The notes beneath the pieces were generated by a model, which was not told where the DNA came from, ran no database searches, and saw nothing but the letters and a program-made list of their open reading frames with translations. Below, piece by piece: positions 24,460 through 34,022 of a stretch of DNA of 54,088 bases (positions are counted from its first letter, which is position 1; the number at the start of each line of letters is the position of its first letter). The stretch is from DATKOF01 sp035524795. Lineage in GTDB: Bacteria > Pseudomonadota > Gammaproteobacteria > Burkholderiales > SG8-41. The translations under genes and the position numbers were made by a program. The stretch spans positions 1 through 54,088 of the forward strand of contig DATKOF010000019.1 of the NCBI GenBank assembly GCA_035524795.1, in the 5' to 3' direction.

Positions 24460-26267
24460 TGAGCGCGAACGGTTACCTGCAACTCGCGTTTTACGTCGTC
24501 GCGCTGATCGCGCTGGTGAAACCGCTCGGCGCCTATATGGCGCGCGTCTACGGCGACGAGCCGTCGCTGCTGAAGCGGCTCGGCGCGCCGTTCGAGCGTT
24601 TGATCTACCGGCTGTGCGGCGTCGATGCGTCGAAGGAGACCGGCTGGGTCCGGTACGCGGTCGCGCTGCTGATGTTCAATCTGGTGGGCGGACTCGCGGT
24701 CTACGGATTGCAGCGCCTGCAGGCGAATCTGCCGCTGAATCCGGCGGCGATGGCCGCGGTGTCCCCCGACTCGTCGTTCAACACCGCGATCAGCTTCATC
24801 ACCAACACCAACTGGCAGGGCTACGGCGGCGAAAGCACGATGAGCTATCTGACGCAGATGCTGGCGCTCGCGGTGCAGAATTTCCTGTCGGCGGCGACCG
24901 GTATCGTGGTGGTGATCGCGCTGATCCGCGCCTTCGCGCGGCAGAGCGCGCAAACTATCGGCAACTTCTGGGTCGACCTGACGCGCACCACGCTCTATAT
25001 CCTGCTGCCGCTGTCGTTCGTGCTGGCGCTGGTGCTGGTCAGCCAGGGCGTGCCGCAGACCTTCTCGGCGTATCCGACGGCGACGCTGACGCAGGCGGTC
25101 GAATACGACAATCCCAAACTTGACGCCAACGGCCAGCCGGTCAAGGATGCGCAGGGCAATCCGGTGACCGAAAAGGCGACGCAGAAAGAGCAGTCGCTCG
25201 CGGTCGGCCCGGCCGCATCGCAGATCGCGATCAAGCAACTCGGCACCAACGGCGGCGGCTTCTTCAACGCCAACTCGGCGCATCCGTTCGAAAACCCGAC
25301 GCCGCTGTCGAACTTTCTCGAGCTGCTGGCGATCCTGCTGATCCCGGGCGCGCTGTGCTACACCTTCGGCAAAATGGTCGGTGACACACGCCAGGGCTGG
25401 GCGTTGCTGGCGACGATGACGCTCGTGTTCGTTGCGATGCTCTCGGTGTGCGTCGGCTTCGAGCAGCATGGCAATCCGGCGCTGGCCGGACTCGGCGTCG
25501 ATCAGACCGTTTCCGCCGCGCAGTCCGGCGGCAACATGGAAGGCAAGGAAGTGCGCTTCGGCATCGTCAATTCCGCGCTGTGGGCGACTGCGACCACCGC
25601 CGCCTCCAACGGCTCGGTCAACGCGATGCACGACTCGTTCACGCCGCTCGGCGGCCTGGTGCCGATGTGGATGATCCAGCTCGGCGAAGTGATCTTCGGC
25701 GGCGTCGGTTCCGGCCTCTACGGGATGCTGATGTACGTGGTCGTCGCGGTATTCGTCGCCGGGCTGATGATCGGCCGCACGCCCGAATACCTGGGCAAGA
25801 AGATCGAATCGTTCGAAATCAAGATGGCGTCGATCGCGGTGCTGGTGCCGCTGTTCACCGCGCTGTTCGGCACTGCGGTCGGAGTCATGACCGACGCCGG
25901 CAAGGCCGGCGTTGCCAATCCGGGCATGCACGGCTTTTCGGAAATTCTCTACGCGTTCTCGTCGGCGAGCGGCAACAACGGCAGCGCGTTCGCCGGGCTG
26001 TCGGCGAATACGCCGTTCTACAACACCGCGCTCGGCGTCGTGATGTTCTTCGCGCGCTACTGGATCATCGTGCCGGTGCTGGCGCTCGCCGGTTCGATCG
26101 TGACCAAGAAGAAAGTGCCGGCCGGCGCCGGCACGCTGCCGACGCACGGACCGCTGTTCGTGCTGTGGCTGGTCGGCGTCGTCGTCGTGATCGGCGCGCT
26201 GACCTTCTTCCCGGCGCTCGCGCTCGGCCCGATCGTCGAGCACCTGATGCTTTATTCGAACCACTGA
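24459..26267 (+). CDS. kdpA: KdpA, potassium-binding and translocating subunit
   Basis: KdpA is the channel-like subunit of the high-affinity K+-ATPase in the inner membrane. The 602 residues include pore-loop blocks NTNWQGYGGES (116-126), GTNGGGFFNANSAHPFENP (262-280), GGVGSGLYGM and SGNNGSAFAG. It is longer than the 557-residue E. coli protein, mainly because of a hydrophilic insert at about 215-250 (rich in D, N, Q, K, E) just before the second pore loop. The gene is contiguous with kdpF. Confidence 0.97.
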   Translation: MSANGYLQLAFYVVALIALVKPLGAYMARVYGDEPSLLKRLGAPFERLIYRLCGVDASKETGWVRYAVALLMFNLVGGLAVYGLQRLQANLPLNPAAMAAVSPDSSFNTAISFITNTNWQGYGGESTMSYLTQMLALAVQNFLSAATGIVVVIALIRAFARQSAQTIGNFWVDLTRTTLYILLPLSFVLALVLVSQGVPQTFSAYPTATLTQAVEYDNPKLDANGQPVKDAQGNPVTEKATQKEQSLAVGPAASQIAIKQLGTNGGGFFNANSAHPFENPTPLSNFLELLAILLIPGALCYTFGKMVGDTRQGWALLATMTLVFVAMLSVCVGFEQHGNPALAGLGVDQTVSAAQSGGNMEGKEVRFGIVNSALWATATTAASNGSVNAMHDSFTPLGGLVPMWMIQLGEVIFGGVGSGLYGMLMYVVVAVFVAGLMIGRTPEYLGKKIESFEIKMASIAVLVPLFTALFGTAVGVMTDAGKAGVANPGMHGFSEILYAFSSASGNNGSAFAGLSANTPFYNTALGVVMFFARYWIIVPVLALAGSIVTKKKVPAGAGTLPTHGPLFVLWLVGVVVVIGALTFFPALALGPIVEHLMLYSNH

Positions 26268-26298
26268 AACCCGCAGCAGATACCGGAGCATTGATCTC

Positions 26299-28389
26299 AT
26301 GACCACCCAGACTTCTTCCGCCGCCGCAACCCTGCCGCGCGCGCTGGTGACCGCCAGCATTTTCAGGCAGGCGCTGCGCGATGCCTTCGTCAAGCTGCTG
26401 CCGCAGCAGCAGTGGAAGAACCCGGTCATGTTCGTCGTCTATGTCGGCAGTTTCCTGACCACGCTGCTGTGGATCCAGGCGCTGGCTGGTCACGGCGAGG
26501 CGCCGGCCGGCTTCATCCTCGCGGTCGCGCTGTGGCTGTGGTTCACCGTGCTGTTTGCGAACTTCGCCGAAGCGATCGCCGAAGGCCGCAGCAAGGCGCA
26601 GGCCGACGCGCTGCGTTCGGCGCGCCGCGACACGATGGCGAAGAAGCTCGATCGGCCGCACCGCGATTCCGCTTTCTCGCGGGTGACGTCGACCGCGTTG
26701 CGCAAGGGCGACGTATTTCTGGTCGAGGCCGGCGATTTCATTCCCGCCGACGGCGAGGTGATCGAGGGCGTCGCGTCGGTCGACGAATCGGCGATCACCG
26801 GTGAATCGGCGCCGGTAATCCGCGAGTCGGGCGGCGATTTCTGCGCGGTGACCGGCGGCACGCGCGTGCTGTCGGACTGGCTGATCGTGCGCGTCACCGC
26901 CAACCCGGGCGAGGCCTTCCTCGACCGCATGATCGCGATGGTCGAAAGCGCGCGCCGCCAGAAGACGCCGAACGAAATCGCGCTGACGATACTGCTGGTC
27001 AAGCTGACGCTGGTGTTCCTGTTCGCAACGGTGACGCTGCTGCCGTTCTCGATCTACAGTGTCGAACTCGCCAAGGCTGGCAATCCGATCACGATCACGG
27101 TGCTGGTCGCGCTGCTGGTGTGTCTGATTCCGACCACGATCGGCGCGCTGCTGTCGGCGATCGGACTGGCCGGCCTCGGCCGCATGCTGCGTGCCAACGT
27201 GATCGCGACCTCCGGCCGCGCGGTCGAGGCGGCGGGCGACGTCGACGTGCTGCTGCTCGACAAGACCGGCACCATCACGCTCGGCAACCGCCAGGCGACG
27301 GCTTTCCTGCCGGCGAACGCGATCGACGAGCAGCAACTGGCGGATGCCGCGCAGCTCGCGTCGCTGGCCGACGAGACACCGGAAGGCCGCAGCGTCGTGG
27401 TGCTCGCCAAGCAGCGTTTCAATCTGCGCGAGCGCGACATCAAGGCGCTCGGCGCGAACTTCGTGCCGTTCTCGGCGCAGACGCGGATGAGCGGCGTCGA
27501 TTTCGAGGGCCGGCGGATCCGCAAAGGCGCGGCCGATGCGATCCGTGCGTTCGTCACGGGCGCCGGCGGCCAGTTTCCGGAGCACGTCCAGGCGATGGTC
27601 GACAATGTCGCGCGGCGCGGCAGCACGCCGCTGGTGGTCGCCGACGGCGCCGCGGTGCTCGGCGTGATCGAATTGAAGGACGTAGTCAAGGGCGGCATCA
27701 AGGAGCGCTTCGCGCAACTGCGCCGGATGGGCATCAAGACCGTGATGATTACCGGCGACAACCGGCTCACCGCGGCGGCGATCGCCGCCGAGGCCGGCGT
27801 CGATGATTTCCTGGCCGAGGCGACGCCCGAGGCCAAACTCAGATTGATCCGCGAGAGTCAGGCGCAGGGACGGCTGGTCGCGATGACCGGCGACGGCACC
27901 AACGACGCGCCGGCGCTGGCGCAGGCCGACGTCGCGGTCGCGATGAACACCGGCACCCAGGCCGCGAAGGAAGCCGGCAACATGGTCGATCTCGATTCCA
28001 ATCCGACCAAGCTGATCGAAATCGTCGAGACCGGCAAGCAACTGCTGATCACGCGCGGCGCGCTGACCACGTTCTCGATCGCCAACGACGTCGCCAAATA
28101 CTTCGCGATCATTCCGGCCGCGTTCATGACTACCTATCCGCAGCTCGCCGCGCTCAACGTCATGCATCTGACGACGCCGGACAGCGCGATCCTGTCGGCG
28201 GTGATCTTCAACGCGCTGATCATCATCGCGCTGATCCCGCTGGCGCTGGCCGGCGTCAGGTACCGTGCGGTCGGCGCCGCCGTGCTGCTGCGCGACAACC
28301 TGCTGGTCTACGGCGTCGGCGGCATCGTCGCGCCGTTCATCGGCATCAAGCTGATCGACATGCTGCTCGCGGCGACCGGACTGGCGTGA
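26299..28389 (+). CDS. kdpB: KdpB, P-type ATPase subunit of the K+ pump
   Basis: KdpB hydrolyses ATP to drive K+ uptake through KdpA. The 696 residues carry the actuator motif TGES (167-170), whose serine is the inhibitory phosphorylation site in E. coli, the phosphorylation motif DKTGT (D321) and the hinge motif TGDGTNDAPAL (530-540). The membrane motif CLIPTTIGALLSAIG is also present. All catalytic residues are in place. The gene lies 31 bp after kdpA. Confidence 0.98.
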   Translation: MTTQTSSAAATLPRALVTASIFRQALRDAFVKLLPQQQWKNPVMFVVYVGSFLTTLLWIQALAGHGEAPAGFILAVALWLWFTVLFANFAEAIAEGRSKAQADALRSARRDTMAKKLDRPHRDSAFSRVTSTALRKGDVFLVEAGDFIPADGEVIEGVASVDESAITGESAPVIRESGGDFCAVTGGTRVLSDWLIVRVTANPGEAFLDRMIAMVESARRQKTPNEIALTILLVKLTLVFLFATVTLLPFSIYSVELAKAGNPITITVLVALLVCLIPTTIGALLSAIGLAGLGRMLRANVIATSGRAVEAAGDVDVLLLDKTGTITLGNRQATAFLPANAIDEQQLADAAQLASLADETPEGRSVVVLAKQRFNLRERDIKALGANFVPFSAQTRMSGVDFEGRRIRKGAADAIRAFVTGAGGQFPEHVQAMVDNVARRGSTPLVVADGAAVLGVIELKDVVKGGIKERFAQLRRMGIKTVMITGDNRLTAAAIAAEAGVDDFLAEATPEAKLRLIRESQAQGRLVAMTGDGTNDAPALAQADVAVAMNTGTQAAKEAGNMVDLDSNPTKLIEIVETGKQLLITRGALTTFSIANDVAKYFAIIPAAFMTTYPQLAALNVMHLTTPDSAILSAVIFNALIIIALIPLALAGVRYRAVGAAVLLRDNLLVYGVGGIVAPFIGIKLIDMLLAATGLA

Positions 28390-28413
28390 CCTGATACAAA
28401 CGGAGAATCTGCA

Positions 28414-28986
28414 ATGCTGGGACAATTGAGAAGTTCTGTAGTCATGCTGCTGCTGATGACAGTCGTCACCGGAGTCATCTATCCGCTGGCGGTCACTGCG
28501 GTCGCGCAGGTGGCGATGCCGCACCGGGCCAACGGCAGCCTGATCGAGCGCGACGGCAAAGTCGCCGGCTCGGAACTGATCGGCCAGCCGTTCAGCGACC
28601 CCAAATATTTCTGGAGCCGGCCGTCGGCGACATCGCCCTATCCGTACAACGCGGCGGCGTCGAGCGGCTCCAACCAGGGGCCGAGCAATCCAGCGCTGAC
28701 CGATGCGGTCACGGCGCGCATCAAGGCGCTGAAGGACGCCGATCCCGCCGGCACGTCGCCGGTGCCGGTCGATCTGGTCACCGCGTCGGCGAGCGGACTC
28801 GATCCGCAGATCAGCCCCGCCGCCGCCGAATTTCAGGCGGCGCGCGTCGCGCGCGCACGCGGCATCGATCGCGCCAGGGTCGAAGCGCTGATCGCCGCGC
28901 ACACCGAAAGCCGCCAGCTCGGATTCCTCGGCGAACCCGGTGTCAACGTGCTCGAGCTCAATCTCGCGCTCGACGCGACGAAGTAA
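28414..28986 (+). CDS. kdpC: KdpC, accessory subunit of the K+ pump
   Basis: KdpC is the single-span periplasmic-facing subunit that raises ATP affinity of KdpB. The 190 residues have an N-terminal membrane helix (about 8-30, VVMLLLMTVVTGVIYPLAVTA). Family blocks include GSELIGQPFSDPKYFWSRPS, SSGSNQGPSNPAL, and DLVTASASGLDPQISPAAAE. No terminator is visible after it, and a Cys-motif gene follows. Confidence 0.97.
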   Translation: MLGQLRSSVVMLLLMTVVTGVIYPLAVTAVAQVAMPHRANGSLIERDGKVAGSELIGQPFSDPKYFWSRPSATSPYPYNAAASSGSNQGPSNPALTDAVTARIKALKDADPAGTSPVPVDLVTASASGLDPQISPAAAEFQAARVARARGIDRARVEALIAAHTESRQLGFLGEPGVNVLELNLALDATK

Positions 28987-29094
28987 CAATAACCCCGCGC
29001 CTGCGGACGCGTTTGCATTGCGCGAGGCGGCGATATCTTCTCGCCGCGCCCAGCCTGAAAAAATCAAGCACTCCTTACGCCGGCGCGGCCATTC

Positions 29095-29113
29095 TTTACA
29101 GTATTTTTATGCG
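29095..29113 (+). promoter_or_regulatory. Possible second KdpE operator
   Basis: TTTACAGTATTTTTATGCG matches the recalled KdpE core at about 13 of 19 positions and resembles the site upstream of kdp. It is an A/T-rich island 52 bp upstream of the Cys-motif gene. This is a weak match, reported because of its placement. Confidence 0.35.
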
Positions 29114-29164
29114 CCGGCCCCTACACTGAAATGCATGGTGAACATGCTTGCAGAGGAGATGCCA

Positions 29165-29728
29165 ATGAATGCCATGCAGTCGTTCAGGGATTCCGGCAGG
29201 ATCGAGCGGTCGGCGGCTTACGAAAGCGCGGCATTGTTTCACCGGTGCCCGGTCTGCGGAGCAGAGCACGAAGTATCGATGGCGCGTGCCAGGTTTGCCT
29301 ACGGCAGACAGCTTACCTGCGGTCCGGACTGCGAAGCCGAGTGCCGGCGCAGATTGCTGGCCGCATATCGTGCAGCGCCAGCGCAGAGCCCAAACGGGAC
29401 ATCGCCCGCCATCCGCCGGCCGGAGCCGGCCGACCCCGCGGGTGAACGCGATCGCCGCAATCAAGGCGCGCTTCGTCTGGTAAACGGTAACGAGCCGAAG
29501 GTCGTGCTTTCGGTTACCGTGGAATCCATCGACATGCTGCGCGTCCGCAGGGCGGCGTTTCAGTCGATCGGCGGATCGGTCGGCGTGATGAAAGCCGCGC
29601 CGGTTCCGCACAGCTCAAAGGTGCGGTTATTCGTCAGCGCGAAAGCCGATGCGCTGGACGCGATAAGAGATTCGATCATGCGCGCCGTTCCTGCCGGCGA
29701 ATTTGGTCATGCCCACTGTGCTGCGTAA
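29165..29728 (+). CDS. Unknown Cys-motif protein between kdpC and kdpD
   Basis: The protein has 187 residues and I do not recognise it. ATG 29165 is preceded by GAGGAG with 6-nt spacing; the frame is open from 28940, but that part overlaps kdpC. The N-terminus has CPVC (28-31) and, 20 residues later, C52 and C56, so a zinc-ribbon or similar metal site is possible. A proline-rich linker (about 72-100) follows. The C-terminal ~75 residues (PKVVLSVTVESIDMLRVRR onward) alternate strands and helices like a small ferredoxin-like or ACT-like domain. No signal peptide or membrane span is seen. A possible KdpE site lies upstream, so a link to potassium sensing is conceivable but untested. Confidence 0.65.
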   Translation: MNAMQSFRDSGRIERSAAYESAALFHRCPVCGAEHEVSMARARFAYGRQLTCGPDCEAECRRRLLAAYRAAPAQSPNGTSPAIRRPEPADPAGERDRRNQGALRLVNGNEPKVVLSVTVESIDMLRVRRAAFQSIGGSVGVMKAAPVPHSSKVRLFVSAKADALDAIRDSIMRAVPAGEFGHAHCAA

Positions 29729-29752
29729 TCTCCTGATTCCCAGGCCACGACC

Positions 29753-29914
29753 ATGATTGATGCCTATCTGAGCGCTTTTCTTGCACTTGCCGTCGTGTTC
29801 GTTCCGCTGGGGCTGGCGGCGCTGATCATGGAGATTCGGGCACGGCAGAGTCACGGGCCGCAGCGCAACGGCCGGCGCATGGCCTCAAGCATATCGAAAT
29901 CGGGGCACGCGTAG
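29753..29914 (+). CDS. Putative 53-residue single-span membrane protein
   Basis: A short ORF begins at ATG 29753, 24 bp after the Cys-motif gene. Residues 5-26 form a hydrophobic helix (YLSAFLALAVVFVPLGLAAL), followed by a hydrophilic basic tail ending SKSGHA. Only a weak AGG precedes the start. The size and layout resemble other small membrane peptides of kdp loci, but there is no recognisable family. About 225 bp without a clear gene follow before kdpD. Confidence 0.4.
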   Translation: MIDAYLSAFLALAVVFVPLGLAALIMEIRARQSHGPQRNGRRMASSISKSGHA

Positions 29915-30139
29915 CCACGCTTTGCGGCGGCCAGCGGCAGCAACGGCCGCTTGTCCGTCGGCTGAAAACGACGTGACGCGCTGTCGTCCGTTCCCGCGCT
30001 GATCCCGGCCCTCAGCTGCGCGCGGCTTTGCAAACGCGATATCGCCGCGCATCGAGCCGTCTGCATCCGCGGCATTTCATTCCAATTTGCGACGAAGCTC
30101 GCAACCGCCGCATCTGATTTGTATACAATCTGCCGGGAC

Positions 30140-32818
30140 ATGAACGGACAACGGCCCGACCCCGATGCCCTGCTCGCCAGGGTCCAGCACGAGGAAGCGA
30201 AAAGCCGGCGTGGCCGGCTCAAAATCTTTTTCGGCGCCTGCGCCGGCGTCGGCAAAACCTACGCGATGCTGACCGCGGCGCGGCAGCGCCGCGCCGAAGG
30301 CGTCAGCCTGCTGATCGGCGCGGCCGAAACCCATGGTCGCGTCGAGACTGCGGCGCTGCTCGATGGACTGCCGCGGCTGCCGTCGCGCAAGGCCGAGTAC
30401 CGCGGCCGCACCTTTGCCGAGTTCGATCTCGACGCCGCGCTCGCGCTGCAGCCGCCGCTGATCGTGGTCGACGAACTTGCGCACAACAACATCGAAGGCA
30501 GCCGCCACCGCAAACGCTGGCAGGATGTCGAGGAGCTGCTCGCCGCCGGCAGCGACGTCTATACCACGCTCAACGTGCAGCACCTCGAAAGCCTCAACGA
30601 CGTGGTCGGCCGCATCACTGGCGTGCGCGTTGCCGAAACGCTGCCCGACCACGTGTTCGATGCGGCGGACGAAGTGACGCTGGTCGATCTCCCTCCCGAC
30701 GATCTGCTGATACGGCTCAAGGAGGGCAAGGTCTATATGCCGGAACAGGCCGAACGCGCGGCCGCGAATTTCTTCCGCAAGGGCAATCTGATCGCGCTGC
30801 GCGAACTCGCGTTGCGCCGCACCGCCGACCGCGTCGATGCGCAGATGCGCGCCTATCGCGCCGATCAGGCGATCCCGCACGTGTGGCAGGCCAAGGAACG
30901 GCTGCTGGTGTGCATCGGGCCGGCCGCCGACGAGACGCTGGTGCGGTCGGCGGCGCGGCTTGCCGCCAGCCTGCACGCCGACTGGATCGCGGTCTATGTC
31001 GAAACTCCGGAGCTGCAGCGCCGGCCGCGCGCCGACCGCGCGCGCATCCTGGATACGCTGAAGCTTGCCGGCGAACTCGGCGCCGAGACTGCGACGCTGG
31101 CCGGCGCCGATGTCGCGGCGACGCTGCTCGCGTACGCGAGCAGCCGCAACGCCGGCAAGCTGGTGCTCGGCCGCTCGCCGCGGCCGGCGTGGCGCCGCCT
31201 GCTGCGCCCCGGTCTCGCCGACCGCCTGGCCGCTGCGCGCGAACCGGACATCTTTCTGATCGGATCCGAGGCCGCGCCGCGTGCAGCCCCGGCGGCGTCT
31301 ACCGTCACCCGCAACGGCGCGGGATGGGCCGGCTATCTGTGGGCGGTCGGCATCTGCGCGGCGACCACCGTGCTGGCCGCGGCGCTGCTGTCGGTGTTCG
31401 ACCTTGCCAATGTGGTGATGGTGTTTCTGCTGGCGGTGATCGCGGTCGCGCTGTGGTTCGGCCGCGGGCCGGGTGCGCTTGCCGCCTGCCTGTCAGTCGC
31501 TGCATTCGATTTCTTCTTTGTGCCGCCGAAATTCCGCTTCACGGTCAGCGACACCCAGTATCTGTTCACGTTCGCGCTGATGCTGATGGTCGCGCTGGTG
31601 ATCGGCCAGCTCGCCGCCAAGCTCAAGTTCGAGGCGCGCATCGCGCAAAGCCGCGAGCGCCGCGCGGCCGAACTCGCGGCGCTGGCGCGCGAACTGTCGG
31701 GCGCGCTGACCGTCGCGCAGATCGTCGACATCGCCGGCCGCCGGTTCGATGCGATATTCAACGCGCGCACCGCGCTGCTGCTGCCCGACAGCCGCGAACA
31801 GGTGCGCGAGCCGCACGCCGCGCAGGAAACCGCGAATCTCGCCGAATTCGACGCCGCAGTCGGGCAGTGGGTCTACGACCATCAGCAGCAGGCGGGTCTC
31901 GGCACCGCGACGCTGGCGGCCGCCGCCGCGCGCTATCTGCCGCTGAAGGCGCCGATGCGCACGCGCGGCGCGCTCGCGTTCCAGCCGGCCGATCCCGCGC
32001 TGCTCGATGAACCGGAGGACATGCAGTTGCTCGACGCCTGCGTCGCGCAGATCGCGCTCGCGCTCGAGCGCGTCCATTACGTCGAAGTCGCGCAGGATGC
32101 GCTGGTGACGATGGAGTCGGAGCGGCTGCGCAACTCGCTGCTGTCGGCGATCTCGCACGACCTGCGCACGCCGCTGACCGCGCTGGTCGGCCTCGCCGAC
32201 ACGCTGGCGGGCGCCGACCACGCCGGCGCCGCGTCGCGCGAGATCGCCACCGCGATCCGCGACAAAACACAGCAACTGACCGGACTGGTCACCAACCTGC
32301 TCGACATGGCGCGGCTGCAGACCGGCAAGGTGCAGCTCAAGCGCGGCTGGCAGGCGATCGAGGAGGTCGTCGGTTCGGCGCTGCGCCAGATGGCGGAGAC
32401 GCTGGCGCGGCATCACGTGACGGTGGTGATTCCGCCGGACACGCCGCTGTGCGAGTTCGATCCGGTGCTGATCGAGCGCGTGCTGGTCAACTTGCTCGAC
32501 AACGCCGCCAAGTACACGCCGCCGGACAGCACCGTCACGATCCGCGCCGCGCACGACCCGCGGTTTCTGACGGTGACCGTCGAGGACGACGGCCCCGGAC
32601 TGCCGCCGGGCGAAGCCGAGAAGCTGTTCGACAAATTCGTGCGCGGCGAGGCGGAATCGAGCCAGCCCGGCGTCGGGCTCGGGCTTGCGATCTGCCGCGC
32701 GATCGTCAACGCGCACGGCGGCGAGATACACGCCGAGCCGCGCCCCGGCGGCGGCGCGCGCTTCGCGTTCCGGCTGCCGCTCGGCTCTCCACCGCCGGCC
32801 GCCGGCGAACCGTCATGA
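30140..32818 (+). CDS. kdpD: KdpD, potassium/turgor sensor histidine kinase
   Basis: KdpD is the membrane sensor that phosphorylates KdpE at low K+. The 892 residues comprise the KdpD domain with Walker-like GACAGVGKT (32-40), a USP-like domain (about 240-375), four membrane segments (about 395-500), a GAF-like region and the kinase core. H673 in ISHDLRTP matches the E. coli H673 position, and the N box LLDNAAKYTP and G boxes DDGPGLP and GVGLGLAI are intact. ATG 30140 was chosen over 30119. A TATACAAT-like -10 sequence ends only ~11 bp upstream, so the leader would be very short. It overlaps kdpE by 4 bp. Confidence 0.97.
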   Translation: MNGQRPDPDALLARVQHEEAKSRRGRLKIFFGACAGVGKTYAMLTAARQRRAEGVSLLIGAAETHGRVETAALLDGLPRLPSRKAEYRGRTFAEFDLDAALALQPPLIVVDELAHNNIEGSRHRKRWQDVEELLAAGSDVYTTLNVQHLESLNDVVGRITGVRVAETLPDHVFDAADEVTLVDLPPDDLLIRLKEGKVYMPEQAERAAANFFRKGNLIALRELALRRTADRVDAQMRAYRADQAIPHVWQAKERLLVCIGPAADETLVRSAARLAASLHADWIAVYVETPELQRRPRADRARILDTLKLAGELGAETATLAGADVAATLLAYASSRNAGKLVLGRSPRPAWRRLLRPGLADRLAAAREPDIFLIGSEAAPRAAPAASTVTRNGAGWAGYLWAVGICAATTVLAAALLSVFDLANVVMVFLLAVIAVALWFGRGPGALAACLSVAAFDFFFVPPKFRFTVSDTQYLFTFALMLMVALVIGQLAAKLKFEARIAQSRERRAAELAALARELSGALTVAQIVDIAGRRFDAIFNARTALLLPDSREQVREPHAAQETANLAEFDAAVGQWVYDHQQQAGLGTATLAAAAARYLPLKAPMRTRGALAFQPADPALLDEPEDMQLLDACVAQIALALERVHYVEVAQDALVTMESERLRNSLLSAISHDLRTPLTALVGLADTLAGADHAGAASREIATAIRDKTQQLTGLVTNLLDMARLQTGKVQLKRGWQAIEEVVGSALRQMAETLARHHVTVVIPPDTPLCEFDPVLIERVLVNLLDNAAKYTPPDSTVTIRAAHDPRFLTVTVEDDGPGLPPGEAEKLFDKFVRGEAESSQPGVGLGLAICRAIVNAHGGEIHAEPRPGGGARFAFRLPLGSPPPAAGEPS

Positions 32819-33498
32819 GCGCGCGGCGCGTGCTGATCATCGAGGACGATCCGCACATCCGTCACTTCGTGCACTCGGCGCTCGAAGCGGAAGGCGGTTT
32901 CACCGTGTTCGAGGCCGCCGACGCCGCGCGCGGCGCGGTCGAGGCCGGCACGCGCAAGCCCGACCTGCTGATCGTCGATCTCGGCCTGCCTGATCGCGAC
33001 GGCCGCGCGCTGATCGCGGAAATCCGCAATTGGTCGCAAGTGCCGATCATCGTGCTGTCGGCGCGCGAGCGCGAGGAAGAGAAGGTCGCCGCGCTCGATG
33101 CCGGCGCCGACGATTACCTGGTCAAGCCGTTCGGCGTGCCCGAACTGCTGGCGCGCATCCGCGCCCAGTTCAGGCGCAGCGCGGTCGAGGCCGGCGAGCC
33201 TGTGTTCAGCTTCGGCGACGTCGTCGTCGATCTCGCGCGGCGCAGCGTGACGCGCGCCGGCGCCGCGGTCCATCTGACGCCGATCGAGTACCGTCTGCTG
33301 GCGGCGCTGATCCACGGCCACGGGCGCGTGCTCACGCATCGCCAGTTGATGCAGGAGACGTGGGGGCCGAACTATACCGAGCGCGCGCATTACCTGCGCA
33401 TCTACATGGGACAGTTGCGGCACAAGCTGGAGAGCGATCCGGCTCAGCCGAAGCACCTGTTGACCGAAACCGGCGTCGGCTACCGGCTGGTGGCGTGA
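32815..33498 (+). CDS. kdpE: KdpE, response regulator of the kdp operon
   Basis: This OmpR/PhoB-family transcription activator has 227 residues. The receiver domain has acidic E10-D11-D12, phospho-acceptor D55 (IVDLGLPD) and K104 (YLVKPFG). The winged-helix DNA-binding domain covers about 130-227 (HLTPIEYRLLAALIHGHGRV, YLRIYMGQLRHKLE). It is coupled to kdpD by ATGA. The last 167 bp are duplicated as a fragment at 35802-35968. Confidence 0.97.
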   Translation: MSARRVLIIEDDPHIRHFVHSALEAEGGFTVFEAADAARGAVEAGTRKPDLLIVDLGLPDRDGRALIAEIRNWSQVPIIVLSAREREEEKVAALDAGADDYLVKPFGVPELLARIRAQFRRSAVEAGEPVFSFGDVVVDLARRSVTRAGAAVHLTPIEYRLLAALIHGHGRVLTHRQLMQETWGPNYTERAHYLRIYMGQLRHKLESDPAQPKHLLTETGVGYRLVA

Positions 33499-33671
33499 GA
33501 GTGTGAACCGGAAAGACCGCATTTTGCGGGAAGGCAATGTTGCGCGTTTCCGTTTCTGCAAACAATGCCGCTTTCCATGCAAACCCCATAGAATTGTCAC
33601 ATTAATTTCTTAATTACGACATATATTGTAAGATCAATTCCGTCAATTTCCGGAACGAAATCACAACGATC

Positions 33672-34016
33672 ATGGCTGTCAATTTCGACGACGTAAACGA
33701 AAACTTTCGCCGTATCGCGCTTACCGGCCGTCTCGACATTCCGGGCACCGAGGAGATTTCCACGAAATTCACCGCGCTGGCGGTGTCGGAAAAACGGCGC
33801 GTGGTGGTCGACCTGACGGGCGTCAGTTTTCTGGCCTCGATAGGCATACGGACTCTCATCAGCGCAGCCAAGGCGCTGCAGCAGCGCGGCGGGCGGATGG
33901 TGCTGTTTGTCGGCGGCAACAATGCGGTCGCCAAAACGTTGCAGGCTACCGGCATCGACGCTCTGCTGCCGACATTCACGGAGACGGAAGAGGCCGACAA
34001 AGCCGCAGTGGCCTGA
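33672..34016 (+). CDS. STAS-domain anti-sigma-factor antagonist (SpoIIAA/RsbV-like)
   Basis: The 114 residues form one STAS domain. The phosphorylation motif reads DLTGVSFLASIGIRTL, with S56 the expected phospho-acceptor. In such systems the unphosphorylated form binds the kinase-type anti-sigma factor and frees its target. The gene is followed by the kinase after 6 bp and then the phosphatase. The 173-bp upstream gap is notably A/T-rich near 33595-33640 and may hold the promoter. Confidence 0.92.
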   Translation: MAVNFDDVNENFRRIALTGRLDIPGTEEISTKFTALAVSEKRRVVVDLTGVSFLASIGIRTLISAAKALQQRGGRMVLFVGGNNAVAKTLQATGIDALLPTFTETEEADKAAVA

Positions 34017-34022
34017 ACACCG

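Noticed and set aside
24420..26429. 669-codon open frame on the minus strand opposite kdpA
   Set aside because: Composition is the same Arg/His/Gln-rich antisense type; KdpA on the plus strand is unmistakable.
26065..29067. 1000-codon open frame on the minus strand opposite kdpB and kdpC
   Set aside because: It is a by-product of high GC: the translation is Arg/Asp/His/Gln-rich and low in complexity, and the plus strand encodes clear KdpB and KdpC with all motifs.
29915..30139. Gene in the gap before kdpD
   Set aside because: Only antisense-type frames are open; nothing with a start signal or motif was seen.
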